A DNA stretch of 64,000 nt from Streptomyces sp. NBC_00154 (GCF_026342835.1 NZ_JAPEMI010000001.1:5090501-5154500), one strand, 5' to 3'. Numbered from the stretch's first letter, positions 26,016 through 35,171 are shown. Notes: generated by a model from the letters alone, not told the origin. Numbers and translations: made by a program.

Positions 26016-26046
26016 TTGGGTTCCGCCTCTGGGCGGAACCACCCCA
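26016..26046 (+). terminator. Terminator-like hairpin after the VIT gene
   Basis: GGTTCCGCC (26019-26027) pairs with GGCGGAACC (26032-26040) around a TCTG loop. Flanking TTGGG/CCCCAA can extend the stem with a bulge. It lies about 70 bases after the VIT1 stop and separates it from the gltB leader. Confidence 0.65.
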
Positions 26047-26348
26047 ACGGACGTAAAATGAGTCTCTATACAGTGCTGCACATAAGTAGCCGTTACTCGG
26101 CGGTTTCGTTTCGTTTACCACTGGGCATGAGCCGTAGACACCGCAGGCAACGACGCCTGCTCTCTGTGGTCCCCCGGGCGCCGATCCTCCGACTGCGACC
26201 CGCTCCATCGCTCCATGCGGTGTCCGCATGTTGGAACGGGCTATCCGCTTCTTGAGAAGCGGCCCATCATGTAACCTGCACGAAATTTCGCAGAGGGCCA
26301 ACGTCGTCCCTCGGCACTGCATATGCCACGACGACGACGGGAGAGCCA
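26047..26348 (+). promoter_or_regulatory. Long structured leader of gltB
   Basis: About 300 bases without a gene. Three hairpins can be drawn: GCAGGC/GCCTGC around 26143-26160, CATGCGG/CCGCATG at 26214-26230 and CCGCTTCT/AGAAGCGG at 26245-26262. A GlnR-box-like element follows at 26271-26286, then the palindrome CGAAATTTCG (26281-26290). No leader peptide was recognised. The region probably contains the gltBD promoter and regulatory sites. Confidence 0.5.
26271..26286 (+). promoter_or_regulatory. GlnR-box-like site upstream of gltB
   Basis: GTAAC-CTGCAC-GAAAT fits the Streptomyces GlnR consensus gTnAc-n6-GaAAc with only the last base differing. It is 62-77 bases before the gltB ATG. GlnR is the known global nitrogen regulator of Streptomyces and gltBD is a nitrogen-assimilation operon, so the match is plausible. 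A single site without a second half can occur by chance. Confidence 0.45.
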
Positions 26349-29300
26349 ATGCGTTCCGACGCCTGGTCGCCCATGGACGGTCGCCCCGCCCAGCAGGGGA
26401 TGTACGACCCCCGTAACGAGCACGACGCCTGTGGTGTCGGGTTCGTGGCCACTCTTACCGGTGTGGCCAGCCATGAGCTGGTCGAGCAGGCGCTGACCGT
26501 ACTGCGCAACCTCGAGCACCGCGGCGCCACCGGATCCGAGCCCGACTCGGGCGACGGCGCCGGAATCCTGCTCCAGGTACCGGACGCCTTCCTCCGCGCA
26601 GAGGTCCCCTTCGACCTCCCGGAGGCCGGTGGCTACGCCGTCGGAATCGCCTTCCTGCCCGCGGACGACTCCACCGAGGCCGTCCAGAAGCTCGAGAAGA
26701 TCGCCGCCGAGGAGGGCCTGAAGGTCCTCGGCTGGCGCGAGGTCCCGGTCAGCCCCGACCTCCTAGGCAGCGGCGCCCGCGCCACCATGCCCGAGTTCCG
26801 CCAGCTCTTCGTCGCGGACGGCGAGAACGCCGGCATCGCGCTCGACCGCAAGGCTTTCGTGCTGCGCAAGCGCGCCGAGCGTGAGGCCGGGGTGTACTTC
26901 CCCTCGCTCTCCGCCCGCACGATCGTCTACAAGGGCATGCTCACCACCGGGCAGCTGGAGCCGTTCTTCCCGGACCTCTCCGACCGCCGTCTCGCCACCA
27001 CGGTCGCGCTGGTCCACTCGCGGTTCTCCACGAACACGTTCCCGAGCTGGCCGCTCGCCCACCCGTACCGCTTCGTCGCGCACAACGGCGAGATCAACAC
27101 GGTCAAGGGCAACCGCAACTGGATGAAGGCCCGCGAGTCCCAGCTCGCGTCGAGCCTCTTCGGTACGGAGCAGCTGGACCGGATCTTCCCCGTCTGCACC
27201 CCGGACGCCTCCGACTCCGCCTCCTTCGACGAGGTCCTGGAACTGCTCCACCTCGGCGGCCGCTCGCTGCCGCACTCGGTGCTGATGATGGTCCCCGAGG
27301 CGTGGGAGAACCACGACTCGATGGACCCGGCCCGGCGCGCCTTCTACCAGTACCACTCCACGATGATGGAGCCCTGGGACGGCCCGGCCTGCGTCACCTT
27401 CACCGACGGCACCCAGGTCGGCGCGGTCCTCGACCGCAACGGTCTGCGCCCCGGCCGTTACTGGGTCACCGACGACGGCCTCGTCGTCCTCTCCTCCGAG
27501 GTCGGTGTCCTGGACATCGCCCCCGCGAAGGTCGTCCGCAAGGGCCGCCTCCAGCCCGGCAAGATGTTCCTCGTCGACACCGCCGAGGGACGCATCATCG
27601 AGGACGACGAGATCAAGGCGGGCCTCGCCGCCGAGCAGCCGTACCAGGAGTGGCTGGAGACCGGCGAGATCGAGCTGGAGGATCTCCCCGAGCGCGAGCA
27701 CATCGTGCACACGCACGCCTCCGTCACCCGTCGCCAGCAGACCTTCGGCTACACCGAGGAAGAGCTCCGCGTCATCCTCGCGCCGATGGCCCGCACCGCC
27801 GGCGAGCCGCTCGGCTCCATGGGCACGGACTCGCCGATCGCGGCCCTGTCCGAGCGCCCCCGGCTGCTCTTCGACTACTTCACCCAGCTGTTCGCACAGG
27901 TCACCAACCCGCCGCTGGACGCCATCCGCGAGGAGCTCGTCACCTCGCTGCGCTCCACGCTGGGCCCGCAGGGCAACCTGCTGGAGCCGACCGCCGCGTC
28001 GTGCCGCAGCGTGACGCTGCCGTTCCCGGTGATCGACAACGACGAGCTGGCCAAGCTGATACACATCAATGCCGACGGCGACATGCCGGGCATGAAGGCC
28101 GCCACGCTCTCCGGTCTCTACCGGGTCAGCGGCAGCGGTGAGGCCCTCGCTGCCCGGATCGAGCAGATCTGTACCGAGGTCGACGCCGCCATAGAGGACG
28201 GCGCCCGCCTGATCGTCCTGTCCGACCGGCACTCCGACGCCGAGCACGCCCCGATCCCGTCGCTGCTGCTCACCTCGGCCGTCCACCACCACCTCATCCG
28301 TACCAAGCAGCGCACCCAGGTGGGTCTGCTGGTCGAGGCCGGGGACGTTCGCGAGGTCCACCACGTCGCGCTGCTGATCGGTTACGGCGCCGCCGCGGTC
28401 AACCCGTACCTGGCGATGGAGTCCGTCGAGGACCTGGTCCGGGCCGGCACGTTCATCGAGGGCATCGAGCCCGAGCAGGCCATCCGGAACCTGATCTACG
28501 CGCTCGGCAAGGGCGTCCTGAAGGTCATGTCCAAGATGGGCATCTCGACCGTCGCCTCCTACCGCGGCGCCCAGGTCTTCGAGGCCGTCGGCCTGGACGA
28601 GGCCTTCGTCGCGAAGTACTTCAACGGCACCGCGACCAAGATCGGCGGCGCCGGCCTCGACGTCGTCGCCAAGGAGGTCGCCGCCCGGCACGCCAAGGGC
28701 TACCCCGCCTCCGGTATCTCCGCCTCGCACCGCGCGCTGGAGATCGGTGGCGAGTACCAGTGGCGCCGCGAGGGCGAGCCGCACCTGTTCGACCCGGAGA
28801 CGGTCTTCCGCCTCCAGCACGCGACCCGCAACCGCCGGTACGACATCTTCAAGAAGTACACGGACCGGGTGAACGAGCAGTCCGAGCGCCTGATGACGCT
28901 CCGCGGCCTGTTCGGCTTCAAGTCGGGCCGCGAGGCGATCCCGGTCGACGAGGTCGAGTCCGTCTCCGACATCGTCAAGCGGTTCTCCACCGGCGCCATG
29001 TCGTACGGCTCGATCTCCCGCGAGGCGCACGAGACCCTCGCCATCGCCATGAATCAGCTGGGCGGCAAGTCCAACACCGGTGAGGGCGGCGAGGACGCCG
29101 ACCGGCTCTACGACCCGGCGCGCCGCTCGTCCATCAAGCAGGTCGCCTCCGGCCGCTTCGGTGTGACCAGCGAGTACCTGGTCAACGCGGACGACATCCA
29201 GATCAAGATGGCGCAGGGCGCCAAGCCCGGCGAGGGCGGCCAGCTGCCCGGCCACAAGGTCTACCCGTGGGTCGCCAAGACCCGGCACTCCACCCCGGGT

Positions 29301-30917
29301 GTCGGTCTGATCTCCCCGCCGCCGCACCACGACATCTACTCCATCGAGGACCTGGCTCAGCTGATCCACGACCTCAAGAACGCCAACCCCGCGGCCCGCA
29401 TCCACGTGAAGCTGGTCTCCGAGGTCGGCGTCGGCACGGTCGCCGCGGGTGTCTCCAAGGCGCACGCGGACGTCGTCCTGATCTCCGGCCACGACGGCGG
29501 AACGGGCGCCTCGCCGCTCACCTCGCTGAAGCACGCGGGCGGCCCCTGGGAGCTCGGCCTCGCCGAGACCCAGCAGACCCTGCTGCTCAACGGCCTGCGC
29601 GACCGCATCGTCGTGCAGACCGACGGCCAGCTGAAGACCGGCCGCGACGTCGTCATCGCCGCGCTGCTGGGCGCCGAGGAGTTCGGTTTCGCGACCGCGC
29701 CGCTCGTCGTCTCCGGCTGCGTCATGATGCGCGTCTGCCACCTCGACACCTGCCCGGTCGGCATCGCCACCCAGAACCCGGTCCTGCGCGACCGGTTCTC
29801 CGGCAAGGCCGAGTACGTCGTCAACTTCTTCGAGTTCATCGCCCAGGAAGTCCGGGAGATCCTCGCCGAGCTCGGCTTCCGTACGATCGAAGAGGCCGTC
29901 GGCCACGCGGAGCTGCTGGACACCGACCGTGCGGTCACGCACTGGAAGGCGCAGGGCCTCGACCTGGAGCCCCTGTTCTACGTCCCGGAGCTGCCCGAGG
30001 GTGCGGTCCGCCACCAGCAGATCGAGCAGGACCACGGTCTCGCCAAGGCCCTCGACAACGAGCTGATCAAGCTCGCCGCAGACGCCCTGAACGCGGACAG
30101 CGCCGAGGACGCCCAGCCGGTCCGGGCCCAGATCGCGATCCGGAACATCAACCGGACCGTCGGCACCATGCTCGGCCACGAGGTGACGAAGAAGTTCGGC
30201 GGTGCCGGTCTGCCGCAGGACACCATCGACATCACCTTCACCGGCTCCGCCGGCCAGTCGTTCGGCGCGTTCGTGCCGAGCGGTGTGACGCTGCGCCTGG
30301 AGGGCGACGCCAACGACTACGTCGGCAAGGGCCTCTCCGGCGGTCGCGTCATCGTCCGCCCGGACCGCGGCGCCGACCACCTCGCCGAGTACTCCACCAT
30401 CGCGGGCAACACCATCGCCTACGGCGCGACCGGCGGCGAGCTGTTCCTCCGCGGCCGCACCGGTGAGCGGTTCTGCGTCCGCAACTCCGGCGCGACCGTC
30501 GTCTCGGAAGGCGTGGGCGACCACGGCTGCGAGTACATGACCGGTGGTCACGCCGTCGTCCTCGGCGAGACCGGACGCAACTTCGCCGCCGGTATGTCGG
30601 GCGGTGTCGCGTACGTCGTCGACCTGGACCGCGACAACGTCAACGTCGGCAACCTCGGTGCGATCGAGGAACTCTCCGACACCGACAAGCAGTGGCTGCA
30701 CGACGTCGTGCGCCGCCACCAGGAGGAGACGGGCTCCACCGTCGCCGAGAAGCTGCTTGCCGAGTGGGACAGCGCCGACGGCGGTGTCTCCCGCTTCAGC
30801 AAGATCATCCCGTCCACCTACAAGGCAGTGCTCGCCGCCAAGGACGCCGCTGAGCTCGCCGGTCTCTCCGAGCAGGAGACCACCGAGAAGATGATGGAGG
30901 CGGCGACCAATGGCTGA
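26349..30917 (+). CDS. gltB: Glutamate synthase large subunit
   Basis: A 1522-residue NADPH-type GOGAT alpha subunit. The class II glutaminase domain begins at Cys28 (HDACGVGF), implying removal of a propeptide, and contains HSRFSTNTFPSWPLAHPYR and HNGEINTVKGNRNW. The central and FMN-binding synthase domains include SYGSISREAHETLAIAMN, GAKPGEGGQLPGHK and GHDGGTGASPL, followed by the 3Fe-4S cysteines (CHLDTCPVGIATQ). The GXGXG repeat domain occupies the C-terminal 250 residues. It overlaps gltD by eight bases. Confidence 0.97.
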   Translation: MRSDAWSPMDGRPAQQGMYDPRNEHDACGVGFVATLTGVASHELVEQALTVLRNLEHRGATGSEPDSGDGAGILLQVPDAFLRAEVPFDLPEAGGYAVGIAFLPADDSTEAVQKLEKIAAEEGLKVLGWREVPVSPDLLGSGARATMPEFRQLFVADGENAGIALDRKAFVLRKRAEREAGVYFPSLSARTIVYKGMLTTGQLEPFFPDLSDRRLATTVALVHSRFSTNTFPSWPLAHPYRFVAHNGEINTVKGNRNWMKARESQLASSLFGTEQLDRIFPVCTPDASDSASFDEVLELLHLGGRSLPHSVLMMVPEAWENHDSMDPARRAFYQYHSTMMEPWDGPACVTFTDGTQVGAVLDRNGLRPGRYWVTDDGLVVLSSEVGVLDIAPAKVVRKGRLQPGKMFLVDTAEGRIIEDDEIKAGLAAEQPYQEWLETGEIELEDLPEREHIVHTHASVTRRQQTFGYTEEELRVILAPMARTAGEPLGSMGTDSPIAALSERPRLLFDYFTQLFAQVTNPPLDAIREELVTSLRSTLGPQGNLLEPTAASCRSVTLPFPVIDNDELAKLIHINADGDMPGMKAATLSGLYRVSGSGEALAARIEQICTEVDAAIEDGARLIVLSDRHSDAEHAPIPSLLLTSAVHHHLIRTKQRTQVGLLVEAGDVREVHHVALLIGYGAAAVNPYLAMESVEDLVRAGTFIEGIEPEQAIRNLIYALGKGVLKVMSKMGISTVASYRGAQVFEAVGLDEAFVAKYFNGTATKIGGAGLDVVAKEVAARHAKGYPASGISASHRALEIGGEYQWRREGEPHLFDPETVFRLQHATRNRRYDIFKKYTDRVNEQSERLMTLRGLFGFKSGREAIPVDEVESVSDIVKRFSTGAMSYGSISREAHETLAIAMNQLGGKSNTGEGGEDADRLYDPARRSSIKQVASGRFGVTSEYLVNADDIQIKMAQGAKPGEGGQLPGHKVYPWVAKTRHSTPGVGLISPPPHHDIYSIEDLAQLIHDLKNANPAARIHVKLVSEVGVGTVAAGVSKAHADVVLISGHDGGTGASPLTSLKHAGGPWELGLAETQQTLLLNGLRDRIVVQTDGQLKTGRDVVIAALLGAEEFGFATAPLVVSGCVMMRVCHLDTCPVGIATQNPVLRDRFSGKAEYVVNFFEFIAQEVREILAELGFRTIEEAVGHAELLDTDRAVTHWKAQGLDLEPLFYVPELPEGAVRHQQIEQDHGLAKALDNELIKLAADALNADSAEDAQPVRAQIAIRNINRTVGTMLGHEVTKKFGGAGLPQDTIDITFTGSAGQSFGAFVPSGVTLRLEGDANDYVGKGLSGGRVIVRPDRGADHLAEYSTIAGNTIAYGATGGELFLRGRTGERFCVRNSGATVVSEGVGDHGCEYMTGGHAVVLGETGRNFAAGMSGGVAYVVDLDRDNVNVGNLGAIEELSDTDKQWLHDVVRRHQEETGSTVAEKLLAEWDSADGGVSRFSKIIPSTYKAVLAAKDAAELAGLSEQETTEKMMEAATNG

Positions 30918-32370
30918 CCCCAAGGGCTTCCTGACCACCGGGCGCGAGGCCGCCAAGACCCGCCCCGTGGGCGAGCGCGTCAAGGACTGGAACGAGGTCT
31001 ACGTTCCGGGCTCGCTGCTGCCGATCATCAGCAAGCAGGCCGGCCGCTGCATGGACTGCGGCATCCCGTTCTGCCACAACGGCTGTCCGCTGGGGAACCT
31101 CATCCCCGAGTGGAACGACTACGCCTACCGCGAGGACTGGACGGCCGCGTCCGAGCGCCTGCACGCGACGAACAACTTCCCGGAGTTCACCGGCCGCCTG
31201 TGCCCCGCTCCGTGCGAGTCGGCGTGTGTCCTCGGCATCAACCAGCCGGCCGTCACCATCAAGAACGTCGAAGTCTCGATCATCGACAAGGCGTGGGACA
31301 GCGGCGACGTCACTCCGCAGCCCCCCGAGCGCCTGTCCGGCAAGACCGTCGCGGTCATCGGCTCGGGCCCGGCGGGTCTCGCCGCCGCCCAGCAGCTGAC
31401 CCGGGCCGGTCACACGGTCGCCGTCTATGAGCGTGCGGACCGCATCGGAGGCCTTCTCCGGTACGGCATCCCCGAGTTCAAGATGGAGAAGTCGCACATC
31501 AACCGCCGCATCGAGCAGATGCGAGCGGAAGGCACCAAGTTCCGTACGGAGGTGGAGATCGGCAAGGACCTCGATGCCGCCAAGCTCCGCCGCCGGTACG
31601 ACGCGGTCGTCATCGCCGCCGGTGCCACCGTCTCCCGCGACCTGCCCGTCCCGGGCCGTGAGCTGAACGGCGTGCACTTCGCGATGGAGTACCTGCCGCT
31701 CGCCAACAAGGTGCAGGAGGGCGACCTGACGGTCTCCCCGATCTCCGCCGAGGGCAAGCACGTCGTCGTCATCGGCGGCGGCGACACCGGCGCCGACTGC
31801 GTCGGTACCGCCCACCGGCAGGGCGCGGCCTCCGTCACCCAGCTGGAGATCATGCCGAAGCCGGGCGAGGAGCGGAACACCAACCAGCCCTGGCCGACCT
31901 TCCCGATGCTGTACAAGGTCACCTCGGCGCACGAGGAGGGCGGCGAGCGGGTCTACTCCGTCTCCACCACCCACTTCGAGGGCGACGAGGACGGCAACGT
32001 CCAGGCGCTGCACCTCGTCGAGGTGGAGTTCAAGGACGGCAAGCTGGAGCAGAAGCCCGGCACCGAGCGGCGGATCCCGGCGCAGCTGGTCACGCTCGCC
32101 ATGGGCTTCACCGGTACCGACCAGTCCAACGGCCTCGTCCAGCAGTTCGGTGTGGAGCTCGACGAGCGCGGCAATGTCGCGCGCGACGCGGACTACGCCA
32201 CCAACGTCGAAGGTGTCTTCGTCGCCGGTGACGCGGGCCGCGGCCAGTCCCTCATCGTGTGGGCCATCGCCGAGGGCCGCTCCGCGGCGCGTGGTGTGGA
32301 CCGCTTCCTGACCGGGGCCAGCGCACTGCCGGCCCCGATCCGCCCGACGGACCGTTCCCTGACGGTCTGA
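30910..32370 (+). CDS. gltD: Glutamate synthase small subunit
   Basis: A 486-residue FAD- and NADPH-binding beta subunit of GOGAT. N-terminal cysteine clusters CMDCGIPFCHNGCPLGN and CPAPCESACVLG bind 4Fe-4S centres. The FAD-binding motif is VIGSGPAGLAAAQQLTRAGH, the NADPH-binding motif VIGGGDTGADCVGT, and VFVAGDAGRGQSL forms the C-terminal flavin contact. Its ATG lies inside the gltB end (ATGGCTGA). It transfers electrons from NADPH to GltB for glutamate formation from 2-oxoglutarate and glutamine. Confidence 0.97.
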   Translation: MADPKGFLTTGREAAKTRPVGERVKDWNEVYVPGSLLPIISKQAGRCMDCGIPFCHNGCPLGNLIPEWNDYAYREDWTAASERLHATNNFPEFTGRLCPAPCESACVLGINQPAVTIKNVEVSIIDKAWDSGDVTPQPPERLSGKTVAVIGSGPAGLAAAQQLTRAGHTVAVYERADRIGGLLRYGIPEFKMEKSHINRRIEQMRAEGTKFRTEVEIGKDLDAAKLRRRYDAVVIAAGATVSRDLPVPGRELNGVHFAMEYLPLANKVQEGDLTVSPISAEGKHVVVIGGGDTGADCVGTAHRQGAASVTQLEIMPKPGEERNTNQPWPTFPMLYKVTSAHEEGGERVYSVSTTHFEGDEDGNVQALHLVEVEFKDGKLEQKPGTERRIPAQLVTLAMGFTGTDQSNGLVQQFGVELDERGNVARDADYATNVEGVFVAGDAGRGQSLIVWAIAEGRSAARGVDRFLTGASALPAPIRPTDRSLTV

Positions 32371-32427
32371 GCACCACCAGCAGTACCAACAACAGACGTC
32401 CCGTACAACGGCGTACGGAACTGAACG

Positions 32428-32469
32428 CGGCGCCTGCCCGTCCCCGACCGGACGATTCGGCAGGCGCCG
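32428..32469. terminator. Terminator between gltD and rhomboid gene
   Basis: An 11-bp perfect stem (CGGCGCCTGCC, 32428-32438, with 32459-32469) in the convergent space 58 bases after gltD and 42 bases before the end of the rhomboid gene. Confidence 0.65.
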
Positions 32470-32510
32470 TGGCGCGTCCGGGGACGCCCCGTACCGGCGG
32501 GCCGGACGGC

Positions 32511-33446
32511 TCAGGCCACTGCCCCACCGGTCAGCTGTGATGTCTTGAGCGCCACCAGGGCGACCAGCAGCGCGAACAGCACCGCACACCCGGCGATCTG
32601 CACGGCGGTACGGTGCTTCGCCGGCGCGTAGGCGAGCACGGCCATGACGATGCCGCCCGTGAGAAGGCCGCCCAGATGCCCCTGCCACGACGTGAACCGT
32701 GCGGAGATCAGCATCCAGATCAGGAACCCGGCCAGGAACCGGTTGACTGCCTGCATGTCCCGTCCGAGCCGCCGGTTGATGACGTAGAAGGCCGCCGCGA
32801 GCCCGAAGATCGCCCCTGATGCGCCCACCGCGGTGTCGCCCGGCGCAATCAGGTACACCAGCACCGAACCGCCCAGCGCGGACAGCAGATACAGCGCGAG
32901 AAAGCGCCCTCGGCCGAGCTGCTCCTCGACGACCCGGCCCAGATTCCACAGCCCGTACATGTTGAAGAGGATGTGCAGCACCCCGAAGGGCAGGGAACCG
33001 AACGACGACTCGCCCGGCGGAAGATGCAGGAATGCCCCGGTCAGCAGCCGGTACCACTCGCCGTCCACCACACCGACCGCGTCGAACCCGGGGATGTCGC
33101 CGCTCTCGTACACGTACTGACTGCCGTCGGAACCGTTCAGACCCGCGCCGAGCATCCCGAACCGGTCGACGATATCCGGACGGATCAGCTCGCCCAGATA
33201 CGCCAGTATGTTCAGGCCCATCAGTACGTACGTCACGACGGGCACCGCCGTCCTCGACACCGCGCCGCCGAAGACCGTGCGGGCCTGCCGGACCGAGCGC
33301 TGTCCCTCCTTCACACACTCCACGCAGTGGTGGCCGACAGCGGCTTCCCGCATGCAGTCGGGGCAGATGTAGCGGTCGCAGCGGGTACAGCGCACATACG
33401 TCTCGTACGACGGATGGCGGTAGCACGTGGTGACGGCGGCCTCCAT
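32511..33446 (-). CDS. Rhomboid family intramembrane serine protease with N-terminal zinc finger
   Basis: A 311-residue protein. Residues 8-44 form a B-box-like zinc finger (CYRHP, CTRC, CPDCM, GHHCVEC). The rhomboid domain follows with HILFNMYGLWNLG near residue 158, catalytic Ser210 in AVGASGAIFG and catalytic His257 in SWQGHLGGLLTG, and about six to seven membrane helices. The start MEAAVTTCYRHP was chosen because it begins just before the zinc finger. Substrates are unknown. The combination is common in actinobacteria. Confidence 0.9.
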   Translation of the reverse strand: MEAAVTTCYRHPSYETYVRCTRCDRYICPDCMREAAVGHHCVECVKEGQRSVRQARTVFGGAVSRTAVPVVTYVLMGLNILAYLGELIRPDIVDRFGMLGAGLNGSDGSQYVYESGDIPGFDAVGVVDGEWYRLLTGAFLHLPPGESSFGSLPFGVLHILFNMYGLWNLGRVVEEQLGRGRFLALYLLSALGGSVLVYLIAPGDTAVGASGAIFGLAAAFYVINRRLGRDMQAVNRFLAGFLIWMLISARFTSWQGHLGGLLTGGIVMAVLAYAPAKHRTAVQIAGCAVLFALLVALVALKTSQLTGGAVA

Positions 33447-33680
33447 GGCCGGCTCCTTCACTGGTGGGCGGTCACGAGGGCCGGTGGGGCGGCGGCGATC
33501 AAGATAGCGAACGCCGCCCGCCCGGGGCATACCCGGGTGGCTTACGCTCGGGGTTATGAGACGTTGAGGAACGAAGAATCTGCCTCTCCTGACGAGGGAA
33601 CCGCTGGCCCCAGCCGGTGGGGGAATCACTTCCCTGGTTTGTGGTAGTTTCCGGATATCCTGCAAGGGATCGGTTAGGGC

Positions 33681-33738
33681 TGGACCGCAACCTTCGGGTT
33701 GGAAGCCCCCCTCCTTGCAGGTGGGGGAGCGGAGTCAC
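33681..33738 (+). mobile_element. Degenerate TnpB-element (IS200/IS605-like) right-end sequence
   Basis: The segment shows CAACC-TTCG-GGTTG (33688-33701), then a second hairpin with CCCCC (33706-33710) pairing GGGGG (33723-33727) through an inner CCT/AGG, then AGCGGAGTCAC. This arrangement resembles the scaffold end of a TnpB-associated guide (omega) RNA at the right end of IS605-group elements. A similar but weaker motif (GAAGAATCTGCCTCTCCTGA) lies near 33575. No tnpB reading frame remains. Identification is by pattern memory, not by search. Confidence 0.42.
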
Positions 33739-34317
33739 GAAGGAGTACTACGAGGATGTGGCCAGCAGCATCCGGGCCCTGGTGACCGGGTGCTGGGTCT
33801 TTCGGTGCACCTGGACGACGACGGCCGCGTACCGGTCGTCTTCTTCTCCACGGACATCGACGCCGTCACCGACATAGCCCTGGACAACCTCCGCGGCCGG
33901 GTCGATGCGATCGTGGCGGGCCTGGGGCACATGGGGAAGACCAGCTATCACCTGGCCATGGACGCCGTCATCGACTGCTACGTCGACAGCGGCTCCATTG
34001 CGCCCGCGTTCGTCGTCTTTCAGACGGACGGCGGCCCGATCAACAAGCTCGCGGCGGAACGCTATCTGTCCAAGGCGGCGAAGCTGCCGATGTTCTGGCA
34101 GTTCATCGGCTTCGGCAACAAGCGCAGTTCGCAGTTCAACTTCCTGCACAAGCTCGACGAACTGGCCGTTCCCGCACAGCGTCCCGTCGACAACGCAGGC
34201 TTCTTCCACGCCGGACTCGACCCGCGGCAGGTCCCGGACGCCGATCTGTACGACCGGCTCGTCGCCGAATTCCCGCACTGGCTGGCCGCGGCCCGAGCAC
34301 AGAGGATCGTCAAGTGA
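33734..34317 (+). pseudogene. TerF-like vWA domain gene, truncated and frameshifted
   Basis: The main frame encodes DRVLGLSVHLDDDGRVPVVFFSTDID, LGHMGKTSYHLAMDAVIDCY, and VVFQTDGGPINKLAAERYLSKAAKLPMFWQFIGFGNKRS, typical of vWA-TerF proteins linked to tellurite and stress clusters. The matching upstream part (TKEYYEDVASSIRAL, 33737-33781) is in another frame, so one base is missing near 33780. Everything before it, including the metal-binding DxSxS, is gone, and the TnpB-like right end abuts the break. A shortened product from an internal GTG is possible but unlikely to be functional. Confidence 0.7.
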
Positions 34318-34877
34318 CGCTACGAGTACTGAGGGCGGCCGACCGCACGGCCGTGCCCTGGAAGAACGGCGGGGGAGTCACCCGGGAGATCGCCGCGTCC
34401 CCCGAGGGCGCACCGCTGGACGACTTCGACTGGCGGGTCAGCCTCGCCGATGTGTCCGCGGACGGGCCGTTCTCCTCGTTCCCGGGCGTCGACCGCACGC
34501 TGACCGTGGTCGAGGGCGCCGGGATGGATCTGATGGTGGGCGGCGAACACCACATCGTCGACGAGCAGTACTGGCCGCACGACTTCCCCGGAGAGCTGGA
34601 GACGGACGGCCGGCTGCTCGGCGGTCCGGTCGTGAACCTCAATGTGATGTACCGCAGGGAACGTACGACGGCGGAGGTCGCGGTCGTACGCGGCACCCTC
34701 CGGCTGCTGGCGCCGCAGAGCGGTACGGTCCTGGCCGTCGCGCTGGAGGACGGTGCGGTGCTCGACGGCCACGACATCGAACTCGACTGCTACGACGCGG
34801 TGGTGGCCGACAGCGCATCGCCCGGAGTGCTACGGACCCAGGGCTGGGCGCTCCTGGTCACGCTGTCCGTCAGGTAG
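34314..34877 (+). CDS. HutD/Ves family protein
   Basis: A 187-residue cupin-like protein of the HutD/Ves family, recognised from VPWKNGGGVTREIAASPEGA at residues 14-33, DFDWRVSLADVSADGPFSSFPGVDRTL and a C-terminal beta-rich half. HutD members accompany histidine utilisation genes, but none is nearby. The GTG start overlaps the stop of the broken vWA gene, so expression may once have depended on that gene's translation. Confidence 0.88.
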   Translation: MTLRVLRAADRTAVPWKNGGGVTREIAASPEGAPLDDFDWRVSLADVSADGPFSSFPGVDRTLTVVEGAGMDLMVGGEHHIVDEQYWPHDFPGELETDGRLLGGPVVNLNVMYRRERTTAEVAVVRGTLRLLAPQSGTVLAVALEDGAVLDGHDIELDCYDAVVADSASPGVLRTQGWALLVTLSVR

Positions 34878-34883
34878 CTGCGG

Positions 34884-35171
34884 TCACGCGCCGGGAACCC
34901 GGTAGCGGTGCGCCTTCGACATCTTCGGCGGTCCGGACGTCATGGGCAGGCCCAGCTTCTCGGCGACCGGCAGCATCACGCTGCCGAACTTCTCCGCGGC
35001 CTCCGGGGACTCCCACAGGTCGAAGAGCTCCACGCCCGAATCGGTCACTGTGCAGACCTGCGACAGGCAGCCGGCGAAGGGGTCTCCGGGCAGTGCCTGA
35101 AGTTCCCTCTGGAGAGCGTCGTACTGGTCGGCCGTGACGCCCGACAGAGTGGCATGCACCAAGATCGCCAT
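34884..35171 (-). CDS. Small ABM/EthD-like hypothetical protein
   Basis: A 95-residue protein starting MAILVHATLSGVTADQYDAL, with the size and beta-alpha-beta pattern of the dimeric ferredoxin-like fold shared by antibiotic biosynthesis monooxygenases and EthD. FDLWESPEAAEKF in the middle is typical. GAGGTGA lies 7 bases before the ATG. It converges with hutD across a 6-base gap. The substrate is unknown. Confidence 0.72.
   Translation of the reverse strand: MAILVHATLSGVTADQYDALQRELQALPGDPFAGCLSQVCTVTDSGVELFDLWESPEAAEKFGSVMLPVAEKLGLPMTSGPPKMSKAHRYRVPGA

Noticed and set aside
26763..30983. A 1400-codon open frame antisense to gltB
   Set aside because: It is a mirror of the GC-rich codon bias of gltB, has no recognisable domain, and gltB is unmistakable on the other strand.
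33447..33733. Intact transposase (tnpA or tnpB) gene
   Set aside because: No open frame with a RuvC-like or HUH motif is present on either strand; only an end-like structure remains.
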